DNA of 64,000 bases from NCBI GenBank assembly GCA_963759795.1, contig CAVXAR010000006.1, positions 485,051 through 549,050 of the forward strand, written 5' to 3'. Under the pieces are notes generated by a model that saw only the letters and a list, made by a program, of their open reading frames with translations, was not told the origin of the DNA and did not search any database. Each line of letters begins with the position of its first letter. Position 1 is the stretch's first letter. The position numbers were made by a program, and so were the translations under genes. The DNA comes from Luteitalea sp963759795 (GTDB taxonomy: Bacteria; Acidobacteriota; Vicinamibacteria; Vicinamibacterales; Vicinamibacteraceae). Of the stretch, positions 27,227 to 35,372 are shown in pieces.

Positions 27227-29229
27227 TCGTCGCCGGACACACTGACGGGGCCGGTCGCACGGCGGCGGGACGCGAGGTCCTGTCGCTGACGCTGGTCTCC
27301 GCGGCGGTCGTGACGCTGCTCGATGCCATCCTGCTCGAACTGCAGCGCGGTTTCTTCACCGGAGGGTTCCTCGCGCGCGACAGCGCCACGGCGGCGATGG
27401 ACCGCGTCGCGTTCGTCTGCGGCTCGTTGGCGCTTGACGCCGTCTGCGCTGGCCTCGGGGTCTTGGTCGCGCTGCTGTTCGCGGCACGGGTCCGCTGGGG
27501 CCGCGCTGCCCGCCGCTCCCTCGCGATGCTGCTCGGCGCTGGACCACTCGTGCTCGCCAGCCTGGTGGAGTACCAGATACTGGCTCGGCTCGGTGATGCC
27601 TTCGACCTGCACCTGATGTTCGATCTCGTCGGCCGCAGGCCCGCCGAGATCCTGGCGGTGTCGTCGGCGCAGCTGCTGGTGCCGCTGGCAGCACTCGTGG
27701 TGACGGGCGTGCTGCTCGTCGTCGGCCTGCAATGCGTGAACAGGCGCTTCCCCGGGGACGTCCGGCAGTCGCCGGGCTGGCGTGGCGTCATGGCATGGTG
27801 CACCGTCGCGATCGTGCTCACCGTCGCGACCACCGTGGCCCGGACGGCCAGCGAGGTGCAGGACAACGGGCTCCGCCGCAAGGCGTCCGGGCAGGCGGTC
27901 GGCGCCGTCGTCACCTTCGTCAGCGACGTCGACCGGGACGGACATGGGTTGCTCAGTCGCCCGGCTGACCCTGATCCCTGGGATGCCCGGGTGTACCCCT
28001 ACGCGCGTGAGGTGCCCGGCAACGGCGTCGACGAGAACGGCGTCGGCGGTGACCTGCCCGTTGGCGCCAACGACACTGTCGTCGAGCCGACGCCTGCCTT
28101 CGCGCAGACTCCGCCGGTGGTGCTAGTGATGCTCGAGACGTTTCGGGCCGACCTGGTGGGCGCCCGCCAGGGCGGCCGGGAGATCACACCGGCGCTGAAT
28201 CAGCTGGCCCGGGACGGGGCGTCGGCGGCGCGGGCGTACTCGCACAACGGCTACACCGTGCAGTCGCGATTTCATCTGTTCACCGGTGGCATGACACGTC
28301 AGCCCGGCAGAGGCACGTTGCTGGACGACTTCCGTCGCAACGGTTACCAGACGGCGTACTTCTCGGCGCAGGACGAGTCGTTCGGCGGCCGCGCGTTTGC
28401 CATCGGCGCCAGCGAGGCGGATGTCTTCTACGACGCGCGCCAGGACCGCGACCGCCGCTTCACGACCTTCACGACCGCGGGCAGCCTCGGCGTGTCGTCG
28501 GAGGTCGTGCTCGAGCGCGTGTCGGCCTTTCTCGCGGCGCGCTCGGATCAGCAACCGCTGTTCCTCTTCGTCAACTTCTACGATGCGCATTTCCCGTACT
28601 GGCACGACCAGTTCCAGCCCCTTGTCGACAGCATCCGCGTGCCGCAGGCCGACATCGTCGAGGCCCGTGCGGCCGACGTGCGGCGGATGTATCACAATGC
28701 CGCGGCCAACGTCGACCGGGCGGTCGGGCACCTGCGGCAACTGGTGACCGAGCAGGTCGGACCCGACGCGGCGTTCATCGTGCTGGCCGATCACGGCGAG
28801 AGCCTGTTCGACGATGGCTTTCTGGGCCATGGGTACGTGCTCAACGACGTGCAGACGCGCATCCCCGTGATTGCCGCTGGCCTGGCCCTGGATGTCTGCG
28901 AGCCGTTCGGGCAAGCAGACATCCGTGGGGCGATCGTCGCCGCGCTGGCCGTTCCCGCGGCCGGCCAGCGACCATCGTCGCGCGCCTGTTCAGGTCGGTC
29001 CGTGTTCCAGTACCTCGGCACCATCGAGCGCCCCAGGCAGATCGCCCTGGTGAGCGAGCAGGGGCGCATCATCTATGACTTCCGTGAAGATCGACTGCAG
29101 GTGAACGGCGGACCATGGCAGGCGACCACGGACCTTGACGCGCCCTTGCGGCGGGAGTGGCTCGCCCTCGTGCATCGCTGGGAGCGGATGCGTCCGGCGG
29201 GTGCGGGTGTCGAGAACGGGCCGTCGTGA
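27223..29229 (+). CDS. Membrane-anchored sulfatase/alkaline-phosphatase superfamily protein
   Basis: 668 residues, GTG 27223 overlapping the asnB stop. Four to five N-terminal transmembrane helices (about residues 20-220) are followed by an acidic linker FVSDVDRDGHGLLSRPADPDPWD and GNGVDENGVGGD, which looks like calcium-binding type-3 loops. The extracytoplasmic catalytic domain starts PPVVLVMLETFRADL and contains THDxxF-like NGYTVQSRFHLFTGG, FLFVNFYDAHFPYWHDQF and FIVLADHGESLFDDGFLGHG with the metal-binding Asp-His. The sulfatase C-x-P-x-R signature is absent at the usual site (it reads NGYTVQSRF). It therefore resembles phosphoglycerol/phosphoethanolamine-transferase-like enzymes more than a true sulfatase. 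Confidence 0.78.
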   Translation: MIVAGHTDGAGRTAAGREVLSLTLVSAAVVTLLDAILLELQRGFFTGGFLARDSATAAMDRVAFVCGSLALDAVCAGLGVLVALLFAARVRWGRAARRSLAMLLGAGPLVLASLVEYQILARLGDAFDLHLMFDLVGRRPAEILAVSSAQLLVPLAALVVTGVLLVVGLQCVNRRFPGDVRQSPGWRGVMAWCTVAIVLTVATTVARTASEVQDNGLRRKASGQAVGAVVTFVSDVDRDGHGLLSRPADPDPWDARVYPYAREVPGNGVDENGVGGDLPVGANDTVVEPTPAFAQTPPVVLVMLETFRADLVGARQGGREITPALNQLARDGASAARAYSHNGYTVQSRFHLFTGGMTRQPGRGTLLDDFRRNGYQTAYFSAQDESFGGRAFAIGASEADVFYDARQDRDRRFTTFTTAGSLGVSSEVVLERVSAFLAARSDQQPLFLFVNFYDAHFPYWHDQFQPLVDSIRVPQADIVEARAADVRRMYHNAAANVDRAVGHLRQLVTEQVGPDAAFIVLADHGESLFDDGFLGHGYVLNDVQTRIPVIAAGLALDVCEPFGQADIRGAIVAALAVPAAGQRPSSRACSGRSVFQYLGTIERPRQIALVSEQGRIIYDFREDRLQVNGGPWQATTDLDAPLRREWLALVHRWERMRPAGAGVENGPS

Positions 29230-30348
29230 CGGCGAGCAACCGGCCTCTCCGCGTGATGCACGTGATTCACCATCTGCAGCCGGGCGGCATGGAGTACGGC
29301 CTGATCAAGCTCGTCAACGGCCTGGCCGGTGGCCGGGTGGAGAGTGTCATCTGCAGTACGACGGTCGCCAATCCGGCGATGCTGCAGATGCTCTCGCCGC
29401 ACGTGCGCGTCATCGCAGCTTGCGCGTCGCGCCGGCAACGACCCGACGCTCGTGTGGCAGTTGTATCGTGCGTTCCGTCGGGAGCGCCCCGACATCGTGC
29501 ACACGCACGCATGGGGGACGCTGGTGGAGGGCTACCTGGCGGCACGCCTGGCCCGTGTGCCGGTGGTGATGCATGGCGAGCACGGCACCCTGCAGGCGCG
29601 GCCCTTCCAGCTGCGCGCGCAGCGATGGGTGTGGTCGCGCGTGGACCGGCTGCTGTCGGTCTCGTCGCGACTGGCCGAGCGGATGGCTGAAACCGTGGGG
29701 GTGCCGCTCGAGCGGGTGACGGTGGTCCGCAACGGTGTCGACTCTCGCGCTTCGGCAGCACCGCGCGGCAGGACGCCCGGCGCGAGCTGGGGGTCGAGGA
29801 CGACACCGTGCTCGTCGGCCATGCCGGTCGGCTGGTTGCCGTGAAGGACCAGGCCGCGCTCGTCGAGGCCGCGGCCAGGGTCGCAGGCTCCGGGGCGTCG
29901 ATTCCGCGTTCTCATCGCGGGCGAGGGGCCGCTGCGCAACGCGCTCGAGGCGCAGATTGCGCAGCTCGGTGTGGGTGATTCCGTGCGGCTGCTCGGGCAT
30001 CGAGCCGATGTGGAGCGGCTGTTCGCGGCGCTCGACGTGTACGTGCTCTGTTCCCGGTCGGAGGGCATGCCGAACACGGTTCTCGAGGCGATGGCGTCGG
30101 GTGTGCCGGTGGTGTCCACGCAGGTCGGCGGTGCCGACGAGCTGATCGTCCCCGAGGAGACCGGGCTGCTGGTGCCCCCGGCCCGACCGGAGCTGTTGGC
30201 GCAGGCGCTCGGTCGCCTGATCGACGACCCGGCGCTCCGCCTGCGCATGGGTGCGGCAGGCAAGGCACGCGCGACGGCGCAGTTCAGTCTTGCGGCAATG
30301 GTGAAGGGCTACGAGGCGGTGTACCTCGAGGGAGCGACACGGCGGTGA
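29226..30348 (+). CDS. Glycosyltransferase family 4 (several frameshifts)
   Basis: GT4 enzyme of about 374 residues, GTG 29226 inside the previous stop. N-terminal LRVMHVIHHLQPGGMEYGLIKLVNGL, then DPTLVWQLYRAFRRERPDIVHTHAWGTLVEGYLAARLA, VVMHGEHGTLQ, VDRLLSVSSRLAERM, VTVVRNGVD. The C-terminal half has VGHAGRLVAVKDQAALVEAAA, VLIAGEGPLRNALEAQI, VRLLGHRADVERLFAALDVYVL and the donor-binding SEGMPNTVLEAMASGVPVVST. Frame changes near 29,415, 29,745 and 29,900 break it, but the pieces are collinear with no loss. This subgroup is common in exosortase A loci. Confidence 0.87.
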
Positions 30349-31556
30349 TGACGAAAGCCCTGCTGGCGACGAGCATCCTGTTGCTGCTGGCGCACGAACT
30401 GCTGGCCCTGCGGGCGGGGCAGCGGGGAGGGCTGCTGGTCGCCTTGCGCAGGTTTGTCTTGCTTGGTCTGGTCGGTGCCTCGGCGTTCGGTGGAGACGCC
30501 GTGTCGATCCGCGAGCGACTCCGTCTCCTGCGTGTGGTCGCGCCAGGGCCGCCGCCGATTCCATTCGACTCCACGGGTGACGCGCTGCTGGCCCGGCGTC
30601 TCGCGGCGCAGACGCCTGCCAGGCCGTTTCCGGCCGGGGCAACACGAGCCGAGGTGGACGCCTGGCGGGTGCATGTCGTGGGACAGCTGCGTGCCTTGAC
30701 GAAGTACGACGCGGCCAGTACCGGCGACGTCGCGGTGAAGGTAGAGAGCAGTGAGGAGGTCGGTGCTGTGCGTCGCACCTTGCTCACTTTCGCGGCCGCC
30801 GATGGCACCCGCATCCCGGCGTACGTGCACGAACCACGCGGCGGCCCCCCTCGCGGCGCCGTCCTCGTCGTGCCCGGTCACGGTGCGGGCGCGCGGTCGA
30901 CGGCGGGCATCGCGCCACCCGATTATCAGCATGCGGCCGCGCTTGCTCTGGCGCACCATGGGTTTGTGACGCTGACCCCGGAGTTGCGGGGATTCGGCAT
31001 GCTGTCGCCGCGCGGCGCACCGAGCCACCGGGCAGTGGCGGTGGCGGCGCTCGAGGCTGGCTCGTCCTACAAGGCCGTGGTCGTCAAGGACCTGGGACGC
31101 GCGTTGACGGTGCTGGCGAGCTGGCGCGGTGTCGATCCTGGTCATCTTGGCGTGGCCGGCGCGTCGCTCGGTGGAGAGCTGGCGGTGCTGCTCGGCGTCC
31201 TCGATGAGCGGGTGCGTGTGGTGGTCAGCCAGAGCTATGGCGGTTCGGTCGGTGCAACCGGCGTGGCCGAGGCAAGTACCGACGAGGCGACGCAGACGCC
31301 GCACGGGTGCCACACGATGCCGGGGGTGAATCAACTGGTGTGGCAGGAGGACTGGTTCCGCCTGGTGGCACCGCGGCCGTTGCTGGTGACGCGGGGCCGC
31401 CGCAACACACCTCGCGAGTCCGAGGCATTTGCTGCGGCCGTCCGCCCGGCGTTTGCGGCCGCGAGCGTGCCGGATCGGTTCAGCTTCGCCGTAGAGAACG
31501 GCGGTCACGAGTTCTTCGTGGAGCCTGTGGCCGAGTTCTTGTTGCGATGGCTCTGA
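30345..31556 (+). CDS. Alpha/beta hydrolase (dienelactone/acetylxylan-esterase type)
   Basis: 403 residues from GTG 30345 or the adjacent ATG 30348. An N-terminal hydrophobic segment (ALLATSILLLLAHELLAL) may anchor or export it. The hydrolase core has RIPAYVHEPRG, GAVLVVPGHGAGARST (oxyanion loop), LTPELRGFGMLSPRG, HLGVAGASLGGELAVLLG with the nucleophile serine in GxSxG, PRPLLVTRGRRNTPRESE (acid), and ENGGHEFF (catalytic histidine). It could remove or transfer an ester on the extracellular polysaccharide. It ends the coupled chain that starts at 16,894, and a hairpin follows. Confidence 0.8.
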   Translation: MMTKALLATSILLLLAHELLALRAGQRGGLLVALRRFVLLGLVGASAFGGDAVSIRERLRLLRVVAPGPPPIPFDSTGDALLARRLAAQTPARPFPAGATRAEVDAWRVHVVGQLRALTKYDAASTGDVAVKVESSEEVGAVRRTLLTFAAADGTRIPAYVHEPRGGPPRGAVLVVPGHGAGARSTAGIAPPDYQHAAALALAHHGFVTLTPELRGFGMLSPRGAPSHRAVAVAALEAGSSYKAVVVKDLGRALTVLASWRGVDPGHLGVAGASLGGELAVLLGVLDERVRVVVSQSYGGSVGATGVAEASTDEATQTPHGCHTMPGVNQLVWQEDWFRLVAPRPLLVTRGRRNTPRESEAFAAAVRPAFAAASVPDRFSFAVENGGHEFFVEPVAEFLLRWL

Positions 31557-31585
31557 GCTGCGGGGCCACGCCTGACGCCGCTCCG

Positions 31586-31610
31586 GCGCGCTGACGCACG
31601 TCCAGCGCGC
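31586..31610. terminator. Hairpin between convergent genes
   Basis: GCGCGCTG at 31586-31593 and CAGCGCGC at 31603-31610 form a perfect 8-bp stem with a 9-base loop. It lies 30 bases after the hydrolase stop and before the convergent gene ending at 31672. No T-run follows. It may serve as a terminator in both directions. Confidence 0.5.
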
Positions 31611-31671
31611 GCACCTTCACCTCACTCAGCTCACCTGCTCACCGCGGCGGCTATCTCCATCCGCGCCGGTA

Positions 31672-33084
31672 TCAGTCTCCGGTCCGATGCGGCAGCATCG
31701 TGTCGAGCAGCGCCGAGATGCTCCGCAGGTTACGCGGGGCTGGAGGCCCCGGCGGGCGCGGCAGGGCCGTCGTCGCACCCGGCCGTAGCAGGAGCGGATA
31801 GATGTCCGACGGCGGATCGCGGAGCACGGCGATGTTGCGCACGTAGGCGACGAGGTCCCGGAAGTCTTTGGTGCGTCCAGGAGGCAGAAACGCGGTGGAC
31901 GTATTGAATTCCACGTAGAACTCGTCAATCGAGTACACGCCGCCGGAGGGCCGCACGTTCACGGGAATGCCGCTGTAGACCTGGATCGGGCCAACCTGCT
32001 CGTCAGCCATCCAGGCGTCGAGCACGTCGTAGTCGTTGGCCCGCTGCTCGATGCGCACCCACCAGCGCGTCCAGCGATTGGGGTGCAGCAGGAAGAACGG
32101 CCCGTTCGGCTCGCCCGGGCCGCCGGGTGAGAGCGGGTTGTTGTTGGTCACCCCCGGCCCCATCTGGTTCTCGTCGGCCAGTCTCCAGTCGGCAGGTCCG
32201 CCGGGCGTGCCGTAGGAGCGGAGTCTACCGGTGACGGCGACGTGTCTGGACGGGTCGTATGCAGCCGGTCGCGGCGAACCGCCGTCGAAATGGGTCTGCG
32301 CCTCGAGCCAGATGGACTTGTCGGAGGACAGCTGGAAGGCTTTGAAATTGCCGATGCCATTGTCCATGTAGCTATCGGTGAAGTAACCGTCCCAGGTGAC
32401 CAACCAGGTAGCGCCGTCGTAGCTCTTGATCGGGACACGGATCTGGTTGGCCAGGCTGTTGCCGCCCAGCCGGACGACCTCGCCGGCACTATGCGCCGTG
32501 GCCGTGGTCCCGAATGCGCCACGGCGGCTGAGCGTGACCAGTCCCGTCGATCGGTCCAGCGGTGTGACGGCCTCGTTGGTGATGATGATTTCGTTGCCGA
32601 TCCTGATCTGGCGTCCCTTGGCGTTGAGGGCAGTTGTCACCCGCGTGACATTGCCACCCAGATCGCTGAGGGGCAGGGTCATGGTGGTCGCGCCGATGGG
32701 GGCCACCAACATCGACGATGCTCCGGGCGTGAACGCCGGAATCACGACTTTCGCGGCATCCTGAGCGTTGGGGTCGTCGTCGGTGGTCGGGCTGTAGGTC
32801 ACCATCAGCGCATCCGAGTTCGAGTTCGCGTATCCGCCCTCGCTCGGGCGTCCGAGCTGCGCCGGGCTGCGCAGGCTGTAGGACTTCCAATGGTCGGAGC
32901 GTGACGTCAAGGCCTCGAAGTAGGCGTGCGGCGACGCGCCCTGCCTGGCAGGAAGGGCGGTCACGGCCGCGGCCACGAGCACCGCAGCGATGCACACCCG
33001 GTGGGCGGACGAAGCAGCGGCTGCGGGTCGCGCAGGGGGCTGACTTGCGTGGACGGATGTCCGATCCTCGATGGTGCCGTTCAT
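31672..33084 (-). CDS. Secreted jelly-roll-like protein, paralogue 1 (with inserted module)
   Basis: 470-residue exported protein of unknown activity. A signal peptide sits at about 27-48 (CIAAVLVAAAVTALPA). It is clearly paralogous to the next gene. Both share YFEALTSRSDHWKSYSLRSPAQL, DAAKV, NQIRVPI, NFKAFQL, NRWTRWWVRIEQR, WMADEQVGPIQ, YVEFNTSTAF and LVAYVRNIAVL near the C-terminus. Between residues about 116 and 208 paralogue 1 carries an extra module (GATTMTLPLSD, RIGNEIIITNEAV, LSRRGAFGTTATAHSAGEV) of the kind seen in phage-tail and adhesin repeats. The alternating strands and tryptophans suggest a concanavalin-like carbohydrate-binding or lyase fold, but no catalytic residues can be assigned. 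Confidence 0.78.
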   Translation of the reverse strand: MNGTIEDRTSVHASQPPARPAAAASSAHRVCIAAVLVAAAVTALPARQGASPHAYFEALTSRSDHWKSYSLRSPAQLGRPSEGGYANSNSDALMVTYSPTTDDDPNAQDAAKVVIPAFTPGASSMLVAPIGATTMTLPLSDLGGNVTRVTTALNAKGRQIRIGNEIIITNEAVTPLDRSTGLVTLSRRGAFGTTATAHSAGEVVRLGGNSLANQIRVPIKSYDGATWLVTWDGYFTDSYMDNGIGNFKAFQLSSDKSIWLEAQTHFDGGSPRPAAYDPSRHVAVTGRLRSYGTPGGPADWRLADENQMGPGVTNNNPLSPGGPGEPNGPFFLLHPNRWTRWWVRIEQRANDYDVLDAWMADEQVGPIQVYSGIPVNVRPSGGVYSIDEFYVEFNTSTAFLPPGRTKDFRDLVAYVRNIAVLRDPPSDIYPLLLRPGATTALPRPPGPPAPRNLRSISALLDTMLPHRTGD

Positions 33085-33107
33085 GATGCCTTCTGGAATT
33101 CAGGCCC

Positions 33108-34109
33108 TCAGGGGCGTGGTTGCTTCGATTTGTGCGGGCGCGTCGGTGTCGGCGCGTCGCTGGGTGACGGAGTCTGCGGTGCGCCAGTGCCGACGGGGCG
33201 CTGGAGGATCGTCGACACATCGCCGAGTGGCTTCAGGACCACGACGTTGCGTACGTAGCTCACCAGTTCGCCGCGGCCGGGCTTCACCCCGTTGGTGGAC
33301 GTGTTGTACTCGAGCCATAAGCGATCCCAGCCCTTGCCCTTCGGCTTGATCGCCTCTTGCTTGAACAATTGAACCGGGCCACGCGCCTCGTCAGCCATCC
33401 ACATCGACAGGTCCCACCATTCGCTTGCCGCGCGTGGCGTGATTTGCACCCAGTACCGGGTCCATGTGTTGGGCGCGATGGCGAAGGTGGCCAACTGGCC
33501 GCCGACCGAGCCGCCGCCGTAGTTGACGTCGCCGACACGCGAGCGACGGCGGGCCGCCGAACCGCCGTATGCCCGCACGTCGACAAGCGCGACGGCGCCA
33601 CGGAATCGATGCGCACCCTGGAAGCGTGCGCGGACCTCGGTCCAGATGCCACCGCCCGACTCGAGCTGGAACGCCTTGTAATTCCGGATGCCGGTACGGT
33701 CGAAACGAAATTCCTCGCCCCACCAGGCGTCCCACGTCAGCAGGAACCCCTCGGCGCCGTGTTGCAAGGGCAGCCGCACCTGATTACGGAGATTGTTGGC
33801 GTCGCTCTCGATCAGGACCTTTGCTGCATCCTGCTTGCGCGGGTAGCGGTCGCTGGCCGGGTCGTAGGTCACGCCGAGCGTCCGATCCGCACTCTGTGCA
33901 AACCCGCCTCGTGCCCGTGGGGCCAGCTGCGCCGGGTCGCGAAGGCTGTAGGACACCAGGTGGTCGGAACGCCTGGCCAACGTCTGGAAGTAGTCGTGTT
34001 GACCCGATCCTGGCGCGAGGGCCTTCTGCGCCAGCGTCGCCATCGTGGCGGGCCAGGCGAGCGGGATGAGCAGCGCGAACAGCGAAGCGAGGAATCGCCG
34101 GGTCGTCAT
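33108..34109 (-). CDS. Secreted jelly-roll-like protein, paralogue 2
   Basis: 333 residues from ATG 34109 (MTTRRFLASLFALLIPLAWP, a signal peptide). It has the same architecture as the gene at 31,672 without the inserted module: DYFQTLARRSDHLVSYSLRDPAQL, TYDPASDRYPRKQDAAKVLI, NQVRLPLQH, NYKAFQLESGGGIWTEVRARF, NTWTRYWVQITPR, WMADEARGPVQLF, LWLEYNTSTNG, LVSYVRNVVVL, then a proline/threonine-rich tail. 23 bases separate the pair, so they are probably co-transcribed from the sigma-54 promoter at 34,164-34,179. Function is not known. A secreted polysaccharide-binding or polysaccharide-cleaving role is inferred from fold and context. Confidence 0.78.
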   Translation of the reverse strand: MTTRRFLASLFALLIPLAWPATMATLAQKALAPGSGQHDYFQTLARRSDHLVSYSLRDPAQLAPRARGGFAQSADRTLGVTYDPASDRYPRKQDAAKVLIESDANNLRNQVRLPLQHGAEGFLLTWDAWWGEEFRFDRTGIRNYKAFQLESGGGIWTEVRARFQGAHRFRGAVALVDVRAYGGSAARRRSRVGDVNYGGGSVGGQLATFAIAPNTWTRYWVQITPRAASEWWDLSMWMADEARGPVQLFKQEAIKPKGKGWDRLWLEYNTSTNGVKPGRGELVSYVRNVVVLKPLGDVSTILQRPVGTGAPQTPSPSDAPTPTRPHKSKQPRP

Positions 34110-34163
34110 GGCGTTGTCAGTTGTTGGAGTCGGCCCCACGCTGGCAGCCAGCGACTTCACCAT

Positions 34164-34179
34164 TGCAAACGAGAAGCCA
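34164..34179 (-). promoter_or_regulatory. Putative sigma-54 (-24/-12) promoter for the secreted pair
   Basis: On the minus strand: TGGC, seven bases, TTGCA. GG at 34178-34177 and GC at 34166-34165 are separated by exactly ten bases, and both core boxes are perfect. It sits 55 bases upstream of the ATG at 34109, giving a leader of about 40 bases. The remaining sequence between 34,110 and 34,303 shows no gene. Confidence 0.68.
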
Positions 34180-34303
34180 TGGCAGCAAGGCCGCCGTCAC
34201 TGACCAATTTGCACGCGACGCCTGGCAGGGGCGTCGCAGGAGCGTCGAGGCACTGACAGACTGTGACGTTTACGCACCTGCGGCCGACGGAAGTGTCAGC
34301 TGG

Positions 34304-35308
34304 TCATGCCTTGGGACCGAACCTGGCTCGCAGGTGGCTCTTCACCACCTCCAGGCGATACCGCGCCATCACCCCGAGCTGCGTCCTGAACAGGTTGCTG
34401 GAGATGCGGTCGGCGTGCAGACCGACGTTCTCGACGACGCCGATTGGCTGGCCGACGACATCGGGGTTGATGACGGGATAAGCCAGGTCGGCCAGCAACT
34501 GTCCGGCCACGCGCTCGATCGTCTTGATCGCGTCGGGCGGCACCGCGCGCCGCCATTTCTCGGTGTTGTCGGCTTTCAGCAGCTTCGGGAGCTCTTCACG
34601 CATCCTGGCGAGCCGCTCGTCATTCGCGTCCCCCCCGGTGAAGGCGACGATGTCGGTCAGCACCTTCACCGGCTCGGCCATGAACTGCTCGTAGCGGACT
34701 TCCATGTAGCGGTCGGGACCAAGTTGCCGGCCGAGCGCACGACCCGTGGTCAGGTGCGACACCCAATCCACTGCCCCGAAGTGCCAGCTGCGTTCCAGGA
34801 GCAGGTCAGTCGAGGAGCGCATCGACAGCACCACGTCGCGGGCGTCGCGGATGCAGTGCACGAAGCGTGCGCCAGGGAAGAGGTCGTCGATCTGATGACC
34901 GGTGACGCGCGCGAACCCGGCCCGCTTGTAGCCCCAGTTGTTCTTGCCATGACCCAGGGCCGTGGCAGAGAACACGGCCGAGATCAGCCCCCCGTAGGTC
35001 CGCGGCTCGACCCTGGCCAGCAACTCGGCCTCCGAAAGCGCCATGCCGCGCTGCCGGACCCGCTCGGTGAAGTAGTGGTCGGCGTAGAGATGCTGGATGA
35101 GGCGCCGCAGGTTCGCCTCCTCATGCAACGGCGCGTAGTGCGAGAGGTTGCGATGGAACCGGAGCATCGTGCCGTTGTCACGGCAGATGTGGATGTCCAG
35201 GAAACGATTGACCATCTGCCCCAGGAACGTCGTCCCCGATCGCGGGCTGCCCATGATCAGCAGCGGCGCGTGGGCCGTGGCGGTGGGGGGTGCGGACTGC
35301 TGCGACAT
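34304..35308 (-). CDS. Sulfotransferase 1
   Basis: PAPS-dependent sulfotransferase, 334 residues. Two adjacent ATGs lie at 35311 and 35308; the second has better spacing (5 bases) from GGAG. The 5'-phosphosulfate loop LLIMGSPRSGTTFLGQM is near residue 20. The 3'-phosphate-binding region FVHCIRDARDVVLSMRSS and the helix YMEVRYEQFMAEPVKVL complete the fold. It also has NNWGYKRAGFARVTGHQI. No membrane segment is visible, so it should be cytoplasmic and act on lipid-linked or soluble sugars before export. It begins a minus-strand set with the next two sulfotransferases. cysD and cysNC at 49,057-51,863 would supply the donor. Confidence 0.88.
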   Translation of the reverse strand: MSQQSAPPTATAHAPLLIMGSPRSGTTFLGQMVNRFLDIHICRDNGTMLRFHRNLSHYAPLHEEANLRRLIQHLYADHYFTERVRQRGMALSEAELLARVEPRTYGGLISAVFSATALGHGKNNWGYKRAGFARVTGHQIDDLFPGARFVHCIRDARDVVLSMRSSTDLLLERSWHFGAVDWVSHLTTGRALGRQLGPDRYMEVRYEQFMAEPVKVLTDIVAFTGGDANDERLARMREELPKLLKADNTEKWRRAVPPDAIKTIERVAGQLLADLAYPVINPDVVGQPIGVVENVGLHADRISSNLFRTQLGVMARYRLEVVKSHLRARFGPKA

Positions 35309-35372
35309 CATGTCTCCTGCGCCCCTCCAGGGGACGCTTGCGGTGGCGCTGGCACGCGCGATCATGGACGAC

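Noticed and set aside
32242..32904. Plus-strand open frame opposite the secreted paralogue
   Set aside because: It lies fully within the minus-strand gene, which has a signal peptide and a paralogue. No motif or ribosome site supports the plus frame.
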